The translations under genes were made by a program, and so were the position numbers. Of a stretch of DNA of 64,000 nt, positions 19,700 through 29,183 are shown piece after piece. The stretch is taken from the NCBI GenBank assembly GCA_019137195.1, contig JAGVSR010000087.1:118724-182723 (forward strand). Direction: 5' to 3'. The notes beneath the pieces are model-generated. The model made no database searches. It was given only the letters and a program-made list of their open reading frames with translations, and was not told the origin of the DNA. This DNA comes from Alphaproteobacteria bacterium. GTDB lineage: Bacteria; Pseudomonadota; Alphaproteobacteria; Rhizobiales; Hyphomicrobiaceae. How positions within the stretch are numbered: position 1 is the stretch's first letter; each line of letters starts with the position of its first letter.

Positions 19700-21289
19700 T
19701 CAATGCCTGAAATGCCGTAACCCCGTGAACACCATTGCGAGACCACGCTCGTCGGCGGCGGCGATGACCTCCTCGTCCCGCATCGATCCGCCCGGCTGGA
19801 TGACGGCGGTCGCGCCCGCCTCCGCCGCCGCGATGAGCCCGTCCGCGAACGGGAAGAAGGCGTCCGATGCCACAACGGAGCCCTTGGTCAGCGTCTCGGG
19901 GAGACCGGCCGCTTTCGCCGCCTCCGCCGCCTTCCACGCCGCAATGCGCGTGCTGTCGACACGGCTCATTTGGCCGGCACCGATGCCAGCCGTCGCGCCG
20001 CCCTTGACGTAGACGATGGCATTCGACTTGACGTGCTTGGCAACCTTGAACGCGAACTTGAGGTCTGCGAGCTCCTCGGGCGTCGGCGCGCGCTTGGTGA
20101 CGATCCCCAGCGCAATGTCGTCGATGACGCCGTTGTCGCGCGACTGAACGAGGAAGCCGCCCGCGAGCGAGCGTACGACGAGGCCTGGTGCGCGCGGGTC
20201 GGCTAGCCCTCCCGTCGTGAGCAGCCGCAGATTCTTCTTTGCCGCGAACACGGCCTTGGCCTCCTCCGTCGCGTCGGGCGCGATCACGACCTCGGTGAAG
20301 ATCTTCGTCATCTCCTCTGCTGCCTCCGCATCGATGGTGCGGTTGCAGGCAATGATGCCGCCGAACGCGCTGACAGGATCGCAGCGTAGCGCCGCCAGAT
20401 AGGCGTCCTTGAGCGTGGCTCCCGTCGCGACGCCGCACGGGTTCGCGTGCTTGATGATGGCGACTGCCGCCGTCTGAGCGGGATCGAGCTCGGATACGAG
20501 CTCGAACGCGGCGTCCGTGTCGTTGAAGTTGTTGTAGGAGAGCTCCTTGCCCTGGTGCTGGGTGATCGTTGCCACGCCAGGCCGGCGCCCGCCAGCGGCA
20601 TAGAAAGCGGCCGTCTGATGCGGGTTTTCGCCGTAGCGCAGCTCCTGCACGAGCCTGCCGCCGAACGCACGATAGGTGGGCGCGGTCTCGCCGAGCTTGT
20701 CCGCGAACCAGCCGCTTATGGCCGCGTCGTAAGCCCCCGTGCGCGCGAACGCCTTCGCTGCCATGCTGGTCCGGAAGGCGGCCGTCGTGCCGCCGCCGTG
20801 CTCGGCCATCTCGGTAAGCAGCGCGTCGTAGTCCTGTGGGTCGACGACAACGGTGACTCCGGCATGGTTCTTGGCCGCTGCCCGGATCATCGCTGGGCCT
20901 CCGATGTCGATATTCTCGACGCACTGGTCGAACGGCGCACCCTTCGCTACCGTCTGCTCGAACGGGTAGAGGTTGACGACCAGAAGATCGATCGGCTCGA
21001 TGCCGTGCTCGCGCGCAGAGGCCTCGTGCTCGGCATTGCCGCGCACCGCCAGGAGGCCGCCGTGTACGCGAGGGTGCAGGGTCTTGAGCCGGCCATCCAT
21101 CATCTCGGGGAAGGCGGTCAGATCTGCGACGTCGCGCACGCGGAGCCCCGCACCCTTTAGCGCCGCCGAGGTGCCGCCCGTCGAAACGAGTTCGACCTGG
21201 TGCTCGGTGAGCGCCCTCGCGAGGTCGAGAAGCCCAGCCTTGTCACTGACAGAAATGAGCGCCCGGCGGATCTTGTTCGTCTGCGGCAT
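19700..21289 (-). CDS. purH: Bifunctional AICAR formyltransferase / IMP cyclohydrolase
   Basis: Catalyses the last two steps of de novo IMP synthesis in the cytoplasm. 529 residues, the normal length. The N-terminal IMP cyclohydrolase (MGS-like) domain begins with [17 protein letters not shown]. The C-terminal transformylase has the catalytic KHANPCG motif with K280-H281. The start is the ATG at 21289 (PQTNKIRRA); the open frame continues upstream without similarity. It lies downstream of the heparinase-like gene, a neighbour pair common in this order. Confidence 0.96.
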   Translation of the reverse strand: MPQTNKIRRALISVSDKAGLLDLARALTEHQVELVSTGGTSAALKGAGLRVRDVADLTAFPEMMDGRLKTLHPRVHGGLLAVRGNAEHEASAREHGIEPIDLLVVNLYPFEQTVAKGAPFDQCVENIDIGGPAMIRAAAKNHAGVTVVVDPQDYDALLTEMAEHGGGTTAAFRTSMAAKAFARTGAYDAAISGWFADKLGETAPTYRAFGGRLVQELRYGENPHQTAAFYAAGGRRPGVATITQHQGKELSYNNFNDTDAAFELVSELDPAQTAAVAIIKHANPCGVATGATLKDAYLAALRCDPVSAFGGIIACNRTIDAEAAEEMTKIFTEVVIAPDATEEAKAVFAAKKNLRLLTTGGLADPRAPGLVVRSLAGGFLVQSRDNGVIDDIALGIVTKRAPTPEELADLKFAFKVAKHVKSNAIVYVKGGATAGIGAGQMSRVDSTRIAAWKAAEAAKAAGLPETLTKGSVVASDAFFPFADGLIAAAEAGATAVIQPGGSMRDEEVIAAADERGLAMVFTGLRHFRH

Positions 21290-21481
21290 GCCGGCTTGTC
21301 CTTTCGACGGCTGAGGCGAGAGCAGCCGACTTGTGTCCGCTGCCATTCTCGTTTGTCTGCCGCCAGCTACCACGGACGGCTGGGTCAGGAAATCGCGCCT
21401 TCGGCCGCGTTCCCCACCTTTTGTGCCGGACAATGGGCAGCGGGACCCGAGCCATCGGCTCTCCCCTGCGGAAGGCTGCCC

Positions 21482-23179
21482 TTATCCCCGCGCCTCGGCC
21501 ACCCAGCGGACCTCGGTCGCGCCTCGTGTCGTACCCCGCGCCGTCAATTGCAGTGACGGGCGGGGTCCCGCCGAGTCGGCGAAGTAGGTGCTTTCCTCGA
21601 TCGACAGCGTCGCGCCCTCGACGGTCACCGTCCATGCCTCGCCGTTTCTCAGCGTGACCATGGCCGTCCCCGGCGTTTCGCCCCGGCGGCAGGAGACATC
21701 GGGCGCGAGATGGAAATGGATGGCAAAGGGCAGCTCCTTCTCGGACGGCCCCCTGCGTCCTTCGAGACGGTCGATGCCGACGAGCCGCCGCCCCGAGCCG
21801 TTGAGTGCGATCGTCCGTACGTGGATGAGCCCGAACCGGTCCACGTAACCGTCGTGCCGGGCCGTGAGCTCGAGATTGCCGCCATGCTCCTCGACCTTGA
21901 CCCTGACGGTCGCCGGGCCGCGGATCGGTTCCGCCCCGATCAGCGCTGCGAGCGGGCCGTGCCGGATCAGCTCCGACGATGCGGTGTCGGCAACCGTCAG
22001 CGTGTTGTGGCTCGCTGTCGCGCGCGCCGCGTCGAGCCAGTCGCCGTCCGCAGGGCCGGGCGCGCCACCGTTGACGAACAGGAGCTGCGTGCCGCTGCTC
22101 ATCTCGAACGACAGGCAGCCGGCGTGTGCCGCCCCCGCGAGCTCGAGCGGCGGTGGCGCGCCGTGGTCGAAGATGATGACGGTGCTGCCCCGCTCGAGAC
22201 GTGCGTAGCCCGATGCGTGCGCCTCCTTCGCCTGTCCGCCCTGGTGATCGTCATAGGCGAGCACCGTCGCCAGCCCCGCAGGCACCGCCACAGCCACGCC
22301 GTTGAAGCGCGCCAGCATGCCATCTCCGAGCCGCATGAGGCGAAGCATCCCGAACATTCGCTGCATGGCCCCGACGAGCGCCGGTGGCGGCGCCAGCTTG
22401 CGCGAGGCGAAGCACTGCCTGAGTGGCAGCAGGTCGAGCATGATCTCCACCAGCAAAGCTGGGTTGCGGCTCACATGGCCGCCGTCGGACAGGATCTGCC
22501 TGTTGATCTCCGCTGCCAGAAACCGGGTCGTCTCGGCCAGCTGGCGGTCGTGTCCGGCCACGCTGAGGTCGGCAAGCGTCAGGGCGATGAGCGTGAGGAG
22601 ACGCGGATAGCCCTCGGGTGCCTCCCGCCATTCGGCAGACAGCCGCACAAGATCGGTGCCGAGCGCACGGGCGATCGCCATGTAAGTCTTGTCGTCGGCG
22701 CCCTCGAGCAGCAGGCCAGCGTGAGAAAGCCACGAGATCAGCCGGCGCGCGGTGACCGCCGGTTCGCCGGCGATGCTCTGTGCGGCCCCGTTTCGGATGG
22801 TCCACTCCACGGCGAGCTGCTGTGCCGTCTGGCGCGCGTCCTCGCTCCCTGCTGCCTCGAGATGGCGGAGCCAGCTGAAGCCGTGCAGAGAGCGCAGCCA
22901 AGCCTCGTTGGGCGGCTTGAGGTCGAACGGCGAGTGGCCGTTGAGCACAGCAATCGTCCCGGCGAGCCCGAACTGGTCGAGCTGGATCTCGCGGAAAAAG
23001 GAAGGGTCCGTTGTTCGGAGGTTGGGCGGCACGATCAGGAGCTGATCGGCCAGCGGCACGCCATAGCGCCAGCGCATGAGCGGCGAGGCCATGATGCGGG
23101 ACATGGTCCGGCGGCGCGATTTGTCCGCCGCCAGCATCGCAAAATGAGCACGCTCGCCGAGCGTCAAGCTCCGCGCCAT
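21482..23179 (-). CDS. Heparinase II/III family protein
   Basis: 565 residues with an N-terminal alpha-helical toroid-like half and a C-terminal beta-sandwich region containing ASHNTLTVADTASSEL, the heparinase II/III C-terminal signature. There is no obvious signal peptide. In Alphaproteobacteria this gene sits next to purH and rsmB, but its substrate is not established and it may not act on heparin at all. I start at the ATG at 23179 (ARSLTLGERAH), preceded by GGGGAGAC; an upstream start at 23242 would add 21 residues. Confidence 0.85.
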   Translation of the reverse strand: MARSLTLGERAHFAMLAADKSRRRTMSRIMASPLMRWRYGVPLADQLLIVPPNLRTTDPSFFREIQLDQFGLAGTIAVLNGHSPFDLKPPNEAWLRSLHGFSWLRHLEAAGSEDARQTAQQLAVEWTIRNGAAQSIAGEPAVTARRLISWLSHAGLLLEGADDKTYMAIARALGTDLVRLSAEWREAPEGYPRLLTLIALTLADLSVAGHDRQLAETTRFLAAEINRQILSDGGHVSRNPALLVEIMLDLLPLRQCFASRKLAPPPALVGAMQRMFGMLRLMRLGDGMLARFNGVAVAVPAGLATVLAYDDHQGGQAKEAHASGYARLERGSTVIIFDHGAPPPLELAGAAHAGCLSFEMSSGTQLLFVNGGAPGPADGDWLDAARATASHNTLTVADTASSELIRHGPLAALIGAEPIRGPATVRVKVEEHGGNLELTARHDGYVDRFGLIHVRTIALNGSGRRLVGIDRLEGRRGPSEKELPFAIHFHLAPDVSCRRGETPGTAMVTLRNGEAWTVTVEGATLSIEESTYFADSAGPRPSLQLTARGTTRGATEVRWVAEARG

Positions 23180-23504
23180 GTCGTCTCCCCGCGCCTTTTC
23201 TTCATCCGCTACGCTCTTCGAGTATCGCCGGAAGCGGGCCAAAACAAGGTTCGCCTCTCGCCGTATCCTGTCAGCGCCGCCACCGTCTCCGGGACGGGCT
23301 GCCGCCTTTGCACGTCAGTGCGCGTGGAGGTGTCCACGGACGAGTGAAGCCACGGACAGCCAATGGGTGGGGCTGAGCCCCGAATATGATCAGGACGTTA
23401 ACCAGTTGGGCGCGCAGGAGTTCAATGATCGGCCAAGTCGCAACCATGGAATTGCATGCGCCCGTGTACGACACTTTTGCACAACTTCAGTTTTCAGCCG
23501 GAAA

Positions 23505-23527
23505 ATTTTTGCGTATACTGCAAAAAT
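23505..23527. promoter_or_regulatory. Operator-like palindrome ATTTTTGC-N7-GCAAAAAT
   Basis: Perfect 8-bp arms separated by GTATACT. The extended left arm AAATTTTTGC (23503-23512) recurs exactly in the promoter region of the convergent permease gene (reverse strand, 28147-28156). The shared sequence suggests one regulator for the ethanolamine genes; no candidate regulator is adjacent. Confidence 0.45.
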
Positions 23528-23623
23528 GGTCCAAAGGGCGGATTGGGACCGTAGATGTGGCAGCGTAACGACGAAGGGTACGTCGGCGTAGAGGAATAGA
23601 CAGTACGCGCGGGGTTGTGTGTT

Positions 23624-23716
23624 ATGGCCGCTAGGTCATTCATGATGTTGGTGATGGCGTCTTTGGCCGGACCGGCCATTGGGGTGGCAGTCTTTTTGAT
23701 CATCAACGGGTACTGA
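23624..23716 (+). CDS. Possible 30-residue membrane peptide
   Basis: This ORF encodes a single predicted helix (about residues 7-27: MMLVMASLAGPAIGVAVFLI) with a short polar end. It begins about 100 bases after the palindrome and lies in the direction of eutB. There is no strong ribosome site (only GGGG 10-13 bases upstream), and I recognise no family. It could be a chance ORF; it is listed because size, hydrophobicity and position fit a small transporter-associated peptide. Confidence 0.25.
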   Translation: MAARSFMMLVMASLAGPAIGVAVFLIINGY

Positions 23717-24058
23717 GCCCGTCTGGGCCAAGTTGGCAGTGGGCCGTGCGCGATGGTGCAGATCGGCCAGGGCTGACGGACGGCACGGTGCAGCACCGGA
23801 CCGGCCAAGAGTCCGGTAGGCTGTCCTCGCAGGGGCCACGCCTTGTGCCGCTCCGAGCTTGGTCGGCCACAGGAGCGCCATACGGGCCAGGTCACCAGGT
23901 CCGATCGCGTGCTGAGGCAGTGTTGCCTCGTGCCGCCACACCGGGGAAGGCGTACGACCTCCCATTTCCCGTGTTGAAAGTACCTTGAAAGGCCGCCGCT
24001 TCGGAGCATGATGGCGGGGCCCACTTTGGGGCTGCGCTCAACGTTCGAGAGGTCGTCC

Positions 24059-25444
24059 ATGTTCGTGTCGTACTGGGCAGGAACGGCATACCGCTTCAAT
24101 GATCTCAAGGAGTTGATGGCCAAGGCCACACCGCGGCGCTCGGGCGATGTGCTGGCCGGGGTCGCCGCCGGAAGCGCGGAGGAGAATGTCGCCGCCAAGA
24201 TGGCGCTGGCCGACCTGCCTCTGAAGCGGTTCCTGAACGAGGCCCTCGTTCCCTACGAGACGGACGACGTCACGCGGCTCATCATGGACCGGCACGACGC
24301 CGCGGCATTCGCCCCGGTCTCGCACATGACTGTCGGCGAGTTCCGCGACTGGCTCCTGTCCGACGAGGCCAGCTCCGAGGCTCTGACGAGGCTCGCACCT
24401 GGGCTCGTCCCCGAGATGGCGGCCGCCGTCTCCAAGATCATGCGCAATCAGGACCTCGTCCTTGCTGCCAGGAAATGCCGCGTCGTGACCCGCTTTCGCG
24501 ACACCATCGGTCTCGAGGGCCGTATGTCGGTTCGCGTACAGCCCAACCACCCGACCGACGATAAGCGCGGGATTGCTGCCTCCACCATCGACGGGCTGAT
24601 GTACGGCTGTGGTGACGCCGTCATCGGTATCAATCCCGCCAGCGACAACGTAGGCGCCATCACCGACTTGATCGTGATGCTGGACGAGATCATCCGCCGA
24701 TTCGAGATCCCGACGCAGAGCTGCATCCTGACCCACGTCACAACGACCATCGAGGCCGTGCGCCGCGGGGCCCCGGTCGACCTCGTGTTCCAGTCCATCG
24801 GCGGCACGCAGGGCGTCAACGACAGTTTCGGCGTCACCCTCGCCATGCTGAAGGAGGGCCGCGAGGCGGCACTGTCCTTGAAGCGTGGAACGGTAGGTGA
24901 CAACGTCATGTACTTCGAGACCGGCCAGGGCTCGGCGCTGTCGGCGGACGCTCACCATGGCGTCGACCAGCAGACGCTCGAAGCCCGTGCCTACGCGGTG
25001 GCCCGCGAGTTCAAGCCGCTTCTCGTCAACACGGTCGTGGGTTTCATAGGCCCGGAGTATCTCTACGACGGCAAGGAGATCATCCGCGCCGGCCTCGAGG
25101 ACCACTTCTGCGGCAAGGTCCTCGGTGTCCCGATGGGTTGCGACATCTGCTACACCAACCACGCCGAGGCCGACCAGGACGATATGGACGTGCTGCTCAT
25201 GATGTTGGGTGCAGCTGGCGTCAACTTCATCATGGGCATCCCGGGCGCCGACGACATCATGTTGAACTACCAGTCGACCTCGTTCCACGACCAGCTTTAC
25301 CTGCGCGAGGTCTTGGGGCTGAAGCGCGCGCCTGAGTTTGAGGCCTGGCTGCAGAAGGTGGGACTTGCCGACGACCGCGGCCGGTTGCGGCCCGAGCAGG
25401 CCTCGCATCCGCTTCTCGAGCACGGTCGGAGGATCGCGGCATGA
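24059..25444 (+). CDS. eutB: Ethanolamine ammonia-lyase large subunit
   Basis: Adenosylcobalamin-dependent enzyme that splits ethanolamine into acetaldehyde and ammonia. The 461-residue catalytic subunit is of normal length. Conserved stretches include DTIGLEGRMSVRVQPNHPTDD, FQSIGGTQGVNDSFG and the C-terminal NFIMGIPGADDIMLNYQSTS region. The start is the ATG at 24059 with AGAGG upstream. It overlaps eutC by ATGA. No microcompartment genes and no EutA reactivase are nearby, so this is the simple, non-compartment version. Confidence 0.95.
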   Translation: MFVSYWAGTAYRFNDLKELMAKATPRRSGDVLAGVAAGSAEENVAAKMALADLPLKRFLNEALVPYETDDVTRLIMDRHDAAAFAPVSHMTVGEFRDWLLSDEASSEALTRLAPGLVPEMAAAVSKIMRNQDLVLAARKCRVVTRFRDTIGLEGRMSVRVQPNHPTDDKRGIAASTIDGLMYGCGDAVIGINPASDNVGAITDLIVMLDEIIRRFEIPTQSCILTHVTTTIEAVRRGAPVDLVFQSIGGTQGVNDSFGVTLAMLKEGREAALSLKRGTVGDNVMYFETGQGSALSADAHHGVDQQTLEARAYAVAREFKPLLVNTVVGFIGPEYLYDGKEIIRAGLEDHFCGKVLGVPMGCDICYTNHAEADQDDMDVLLMMLGAAGVNFIMGIPGADDIMLNYQSTSFHDQLYLREVLGLKRAPEFEAWLQKVGLADDRGRLRPEQASHPLLEHGRRIAA

Positions 25445-26217
25445 CCAGCAACGAAACGTGGGACGCGCTGCGCCGTTTCACCGAAGCCAGGATCGGGCTC
25501 GGCCGCTCGGGCTCGGCGATGCCGACAGGCGAGGTCCTGAAGTTCTCGATGGCGCACGCCAAGGCACGGGATGCCGTGCTGACGGCAATCGATTGGGTGC
25601 CGGTCGAGGCCGGGCTCGCTGCTCTTGGCCTGAAGTCGATCCGGATCGAAAGCGCGGTCGCGGATCGCGACAGCTATCTCCGCCGGCCCGATCTCGGCCG
25701 CCGGCTGTCGCCGGCCTCGCGCGAGCGTCTGGCGGCACACGCCGGCGGCAAGCCGGACCTCCTGATCATCGTCGGTGACGGCCTGTCGTCGAAGGCGGTT
25801 GCGGCCAATGCCGTGCCGACGATTGCCGCGCTCCTGCCTCATGTGGCCAGGAACGGATGGTCGCTCGGTCCGATCCTGCTCGCGAGCCAGGCTCGCGTCG
25901 CTTTGGGTGACGAGGCTGGTGAGTTCATGGGCGCCCGCTGTGTCGCCATGCTGATCGGCGAGCGGCCGGGCCTCTCCTCGCCCGATAGCCTCGGCGCGTA
26001 TTTGACGTTCGCGCCCAAGGTCGGTCGCAAGGATGCAGAGCGCAACTGCATATCGAACATTCGCTCGGGCGGCCTCTCCCACGAGGAGGCAGCCTTCAAG
26101 AAGGCCTGGCTCCTCAAGGAGGCGTTGCGCCGTGGGTTGACCGGCGTCGACTTGAAGGACGAAAGCAATTTCGCCCTCGAGCAGCAGCCACCACCTGCCG
26201 CCATCACCGCGGTTTGA
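25441..26217 (+). CDS. eutC: Ethanolamine ammonia-lyase small subunit
   Basis: The 258-residue small subunit that completes the cobalamin-binding EutBC complex. Typical features are the N-terminal RFTEARIGLGRSGSAMPT, the PDLGRRLS segment, LIIVGDGLSS in the middle and ERNCISNIRSGGL near the C-terminus. Its start overlaps the eutB stop (ATGA), so translation is coupled and the subunits are made together. Confidence 0.95.
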   Translation: MTSNETWDALRRFTEARIGLGRSGSAMPTGEVLKFSMAHAKARDAVLTAIDWVPVEAGLAALGLKSIRIESAVADRDSYLRRPDLGRRLSPASRERLAAHAGGKPDLLIIVGDGLSSKAVAANAVPTIAALLPHVARNGWSLGPILLASQARVALGDEAGEFMGARCVAMLIGERPGLSSPDSLGAYLTFAPKVGRKDAERNCISNIRSGGLSHEEAAFKKAWLLKEALRRGLTGVDLKDESNFALEQQPPPAAITAV

Positions 26218-26360
26218 GCGCGGGCCAGTCGATACTCGCCGTCCCGCCCGCCGCGTAGCTCGCCGACATTTCCGCACGGCAGGCGCAGTGTCTCAAGGCG
26301 TGGTGCCGCTCGGTGCGCAAGACACCGCATAGCCGTACCGCGCTCGGGAAGGCGGGTCGC

Positions 26361-26400
26361 AGGACAAAAAGGCAAGGGCCGGATCTTGCGATCCGGCCCT
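26361..26400 (-). terminator. Rho-independent terminator of the APC permease gene
   Basis: An 11-bp stem AGGGCCGGATC / GATCCGGCCCT with a four-base loop. Read on the minus strand it is followed by TGCC and five T, so it ends the permease transcript. It may also stop eutBC transcription from the other side, though without a T run. Confidence 0.85.
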
Positions 26401-26435
26401 CGTCGATTGGGCTATCGATTGAGCGGGCGTTGTGA

Positions 26436-27995
26436 TCAGCCCGCACCGCCGAGCGCGGCTTCCGCCGCCTTGATCTCGGCCTGGCGGCGCTTGATCTCCT
26501 CGCCGATTGGCGGGCCCTTGAAGCGGCGGTTCTCGAACAGCACCCAGATGAGGAGCGACAGCACGAGGAAGCCGACCGTGATCGGCAGCGCCCAGTCGTT
26601 CGGCGGCTGGATGCCGGCGAAGAAGATGACGCCCATGGCGAGCAGCGACAGCACACAGACGAGCCGGAACAGGCCGCCGCCGAGATCCCACGGGCCGGGC
26701 TTCGGGAACTTCTCGGTTCCGTAGGTCACGAGCGCGAGTGCGATCGGCACAGTGAACGACAGGAACAGGAAGATGACCGTACACGACACGACGATCGAGT
26801 AGGCGGGCGCGCCAGCGATTGTGATGGCGGAGGTGAACCACACGAACAGGACCGACAGGATCGAGCCGAACCAGATCGCGGCCGCTGGAGCGCGGTGCTT
26901 CTGGCTGACCGAGGCGAGGATCCCCGAGATGCCGGGCATGCCGCCGTCACGCGAGAAGGCGAACAGCATGCGCGAGACGGAGGTCACCGTCGCCAGGCCG
27001 CACAGCCACTGCGCGACGAAGATGATGAGGTAGAGCGCCTCCTTGATGGCAGCCGGCACCTGCTGGTCCATGGCCCAGAAGAACACGTTCCAGCCCTGCT
27101 TGGCGGCCTCGTCCATATTCGGGATCATGAGCACGAAGGCGCACAGGAACAGGTAGCCGAAGAGGCCCGACCACCACACGGACGAGACCATGCCCTTCGG
27201 CACCGACATCTGGGCGTTGACCGTCTCCTCGGCGGTATGTGCCGAGGCGTCGTAGCCGGTAATGGTGTAGATCGGCAGCAGGAGTCCGAGCACGAACGCC
27301 ATGGCGGTCGATACCGCATTCGGCCACACGGCGCTGGCGCCCTCGGTGCCGGTGTAGTTGGAGAAGGTCCACAGCCGCGAGACGTCCCACGACGGTGCGC
27401 ACGCGAGACAGACGACGGCGAGGGCCACCGCGCCGAACAGGATGATGTAGCCCGACAGGTCGGTGAGCTTCATCGTCATCCCGATGCCGAAATGGTTGAC
27501 GAGCGCCTGTAGGAAAGTGATTGCGGCTACGAACACCACCCGGTGAGTGAGGGTATCCTCGATCCCGAAGTACGAGCCGAACGCGCCGAAGAAGAAGTAG
27601 AACGTGCCGACGTTGATGGCGCCGAGCACCGTGATGAGGCCCAAGAGGTTGAGCCACGCCGACAGCCAGCCGGTGAAGCGGTTGCCGAGAATCGAGCCCC
27701 AGTGATAGAGACCGCCGGCGGTCGGATAGGCCGATGAGATCTGGGCGAGAGCCATGGCGAACACGCCGGAGATCAGCACGCCCACCGGCCAGCCGATTCC
27801 GATCGCAGCGCCTCCGACGCCCGAGGTCGCCTGACCGAGCGAGTTGATGCCGCCCGACAAGATGCAAATAATCGAGAACGAGATCGCGAAGTTCGAGAAC
27901 GCGTGCATGCGCCGCGACAGCTCTTGCGCATATCCCATGTCGTGCAGGACTTTCACGTCCTGCTCATGGATGCGTTGTTCGTCCTGTGATGCCAT
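26436..27995 (-). CDS. APC-family amino acid/amine permease, likely ethanolamine uptake
   Basis: Inner-membrane transporter of the amino acid-polyamine-organocation superfamily, 519 residues with about twelve hydrophobic segments. The N-terminal pattern (VLHDMGYAQELSRRMHAFSNFAISFSII) and GGLYHW resemble the ACT/eukaryotic-type amine permease branch more than the classical Eat ethanolamine permease. A role in ethanolamine import is inferred from convergence with eutBC and from a shared 10-base upstream motif; GABA or another amine cannot be excluded. GGGGAAG precedes the ATG. Confidence 0.8.
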   Translation of the reverse strand: MASQDEQRIHEQDVKVLHDMGYAQELSRRMHAFSNFAISFSIICILSGGINSLGQATSGVGGAAIGIGWPVGVLISGVFAMALAQISSAYPTAGGLYHWGSILGNRFTGWLSAWLNLLGLITVLGAINVGTFYFFFGAFGSYFGIEDTLTHRVVFVAAITFLQALVNHFGIGMTMKLTDLSGYIILFGAVALAVVCLACAPSWDVSRLWTFSNYTGTEGASAVWPNAVSTAMAFVLGLLLPIYTITGYDASAHTAEETVNAQMSVPKGMVSSVWWSGLFGYLFLCAFVLMIPNMDEAAKQGWNVFFWAMDQQVPAAIKEALYLIIFVAQWLCGLATVTSVSRMLFAFSRDGGMPGISGILASVSQKHRAPAAAIWFGSILSVLFVWFTSAITIAGAPAYSIVVSCTVIFLFLSFTVPIALALVTYGTEKFPKPGPWDLGGGLFRLVCVLSLLAMGVIFFAGIQPPNDWALPITVGFLVLSLLIWVLFENRRFKGPPIGEEIKRRQAEIKAAEAALGGAG

Positions 27996-28478
27996 GTCCC
28001 ACTTCCCCGTGCCTCTTCCGCCGGGATTGGCGGAAGTTCAAAGCCGTTAGGGTGGGTACACTTGCGGCCCCTTGCCCTGCGACTTTGTGGCGATGATGTG
28101 GCGCTTGCGGCATGCTGTCAACGACAGCCAGATGCACCGCTTTCGTGCAAAAATTTGACGCGGCCGAATAAATTGCATGATTTAACAGTGGGTTGCGTGC
28201 CATTGGACGAGCGGCCGGCAGGGAGCAATATTTTTGATCACAAGCGAACTCTGCCGCCCCGGGCGGCTTAAGGAGGGGAGTGGCTGGCGAGCGCACCAAC
28301 ACCCTCTCGCCGCGACTCGATCAAGCCGGGCCAGGGGGCGCGCACGACTCCGCGCGCTGTCGCGCCCTCCATGCCAGACCAAGGCACTTGCCGACGGATT
28401 GAACGTCGGTTCGTCGAAGAAACTCAAGTCGGAGAATGCGTAAGGGCAGGCACCTGTGCCGTAGGAACGGATACCGCT
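27996..28478. promoter_or_regulatory. Permease promoter region with repeated AAATTTTTGC motif
   Basis: 483 bases between the permease start and the phasin stop. On the minus strand AAATTTTTGC (28156-28147) matches the half-site of the palindrome before eutB, followed by ACG. AATTGCATGA lies nearby at 28174-28183. The rest shows no credible ORF, RNA gene or repeat. Confidence 0.4.
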
Positions 28479-28874
28479 CTAGTGGCGCAGCTCCGATCCG
28501 GCGGTTTCCAAGTGCGCGCGCATCGCCGAGGCAGTCTCGTCGGCGAATTGCTGGTTGAAGCGGGCGAAGTTCTGGAATTCGTCCCGGTATTGCTGTTGGG
28601 CGCGCTGGAAGAACTCGGAGTAGAGCGCGATGACGTCTTGCAACGTCTTGCACTCCATGAACCTCTTCGAAAGCGCCATGTCCTCGCTCATGCGCCGGCC
28701 GAGAAATCCTAGCCACTCGTTGTTGGCCTTGGTTGCCTGTTCGATGAGCTTGCCGTTTAGCTCGGTCCAAACGCTGAGCATCGGTCGATTGAAGTTCAGC
28801 CACGCCTCGATCGCCGCCGTGGCGGGATTCTCGATCTGTGAGTCGAACGAGGACTTGGAGAGCTTTGCCGTCAT
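28479..28874 (-). CDS. Phasin family protein
   Basis: Small, almost entirely alpha-helical protein of 131 residues, the size of phasins that coat polyhydroxyalkanoate granules. The helical segment around ALSKRFMECKTLQDVIALYSEF, with conserved Cys-Lys-Thr before the L-x-x-V helix, and FQRAQQQYRDEFQNF are typical of PF09361. The start is the ATG at 28874, eight bases after GGAGG; a GTG at 28883 is less likely. No PHA synthase is in the window. Phasin-like proteins may also act as general stress chaperones. Confidence 0.85.
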   Translation of the reverse strand: MTAKLSKSSFDSQIENPATAAIEAWLNFNRPMLSVWTELNGKLIEQATKANNEWLGFLGRRMSEDMALSKRFMECKTLQDVIALYSEFFQRAQQQYRDEFQNFARFNQQFADETASAMRAHLETAGSELRH

Positions 28875-29183
28875 GATACGCACCTCCTCAGGGACAAGTT
28901 GGGTCGTGTCGTGAAGCGAGCGGTCACCGTCTCATGCGAAAAGGCTTTGCGGCATTGAACCAAGTCAATTTTGCACGAGGCGTGGCTGGCACGCCCAGTC
29001 ATATTTGAACGAGCGTCATAGGCACCCCGAAGTCTGCGCCAAACGGCCGGCGCCGGTGCGTCACGACAGGCGTTATCAACAGCGAATTTTGCTTATCGGG
29101 CACGCCACATTCGCAATGAAAAATCGCCGTTCAGCAAAAGTTGGACACTTGTGCTCGAGCGAAACACCTGGAAGCGTGCGCGC
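28875..29183. other. Intergenic region upstream of the phasin gene
   Basis: 309 bases with lower G+C than the flanks and several A/T patches, consistent with the phasin promoter. TTTTGCAC occurs at 28970-28977, similar to the element near eutB. No ORF or RNA gene is evident. Confidence 0.35.

Larger units (their letters stand above)
23180..24058. other. Long intergenic region upstream of eutB
   Basis: 879 bases between divergent genes. It holds a palindrome (23505-23527), a possible 30-codon membrane ORF (23624-23716) and a G+C-rich stretch at about 23730-23990 with several short repeats that could fold. I looked for an adenosylcobalamin riboswitch, expected before a B12-dependent enzyme, and did not find the B12-box consensus. 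There is no tRNA. Confidence 0.5.

Noticed and set aside
18058..19875. 605-codon minus-strand ORF opposite aapM
   Set aside because: Shadow of the permease gene; highly charged, domain-free protein. It also runs through the unexplained spacer, so it does not explain that segment.
23730..24058. Adenosylcobalamin riboswitch before eutB
   Set aside because: The region is G+C-rich and could fold, but I could not find the B12-box consensus or the conserved core in order.
24038..25423. 461-codon minus-strand ORF opposite eutB
   Set aside because: Mirror image of the eutB reading frame with no family similarity.
28234..28443. 69-codon plus-strand ORF between the permease and the phasin
   Set aside because: Arg/Ser-rich, no ribosome site, no domain; considered non-coding.
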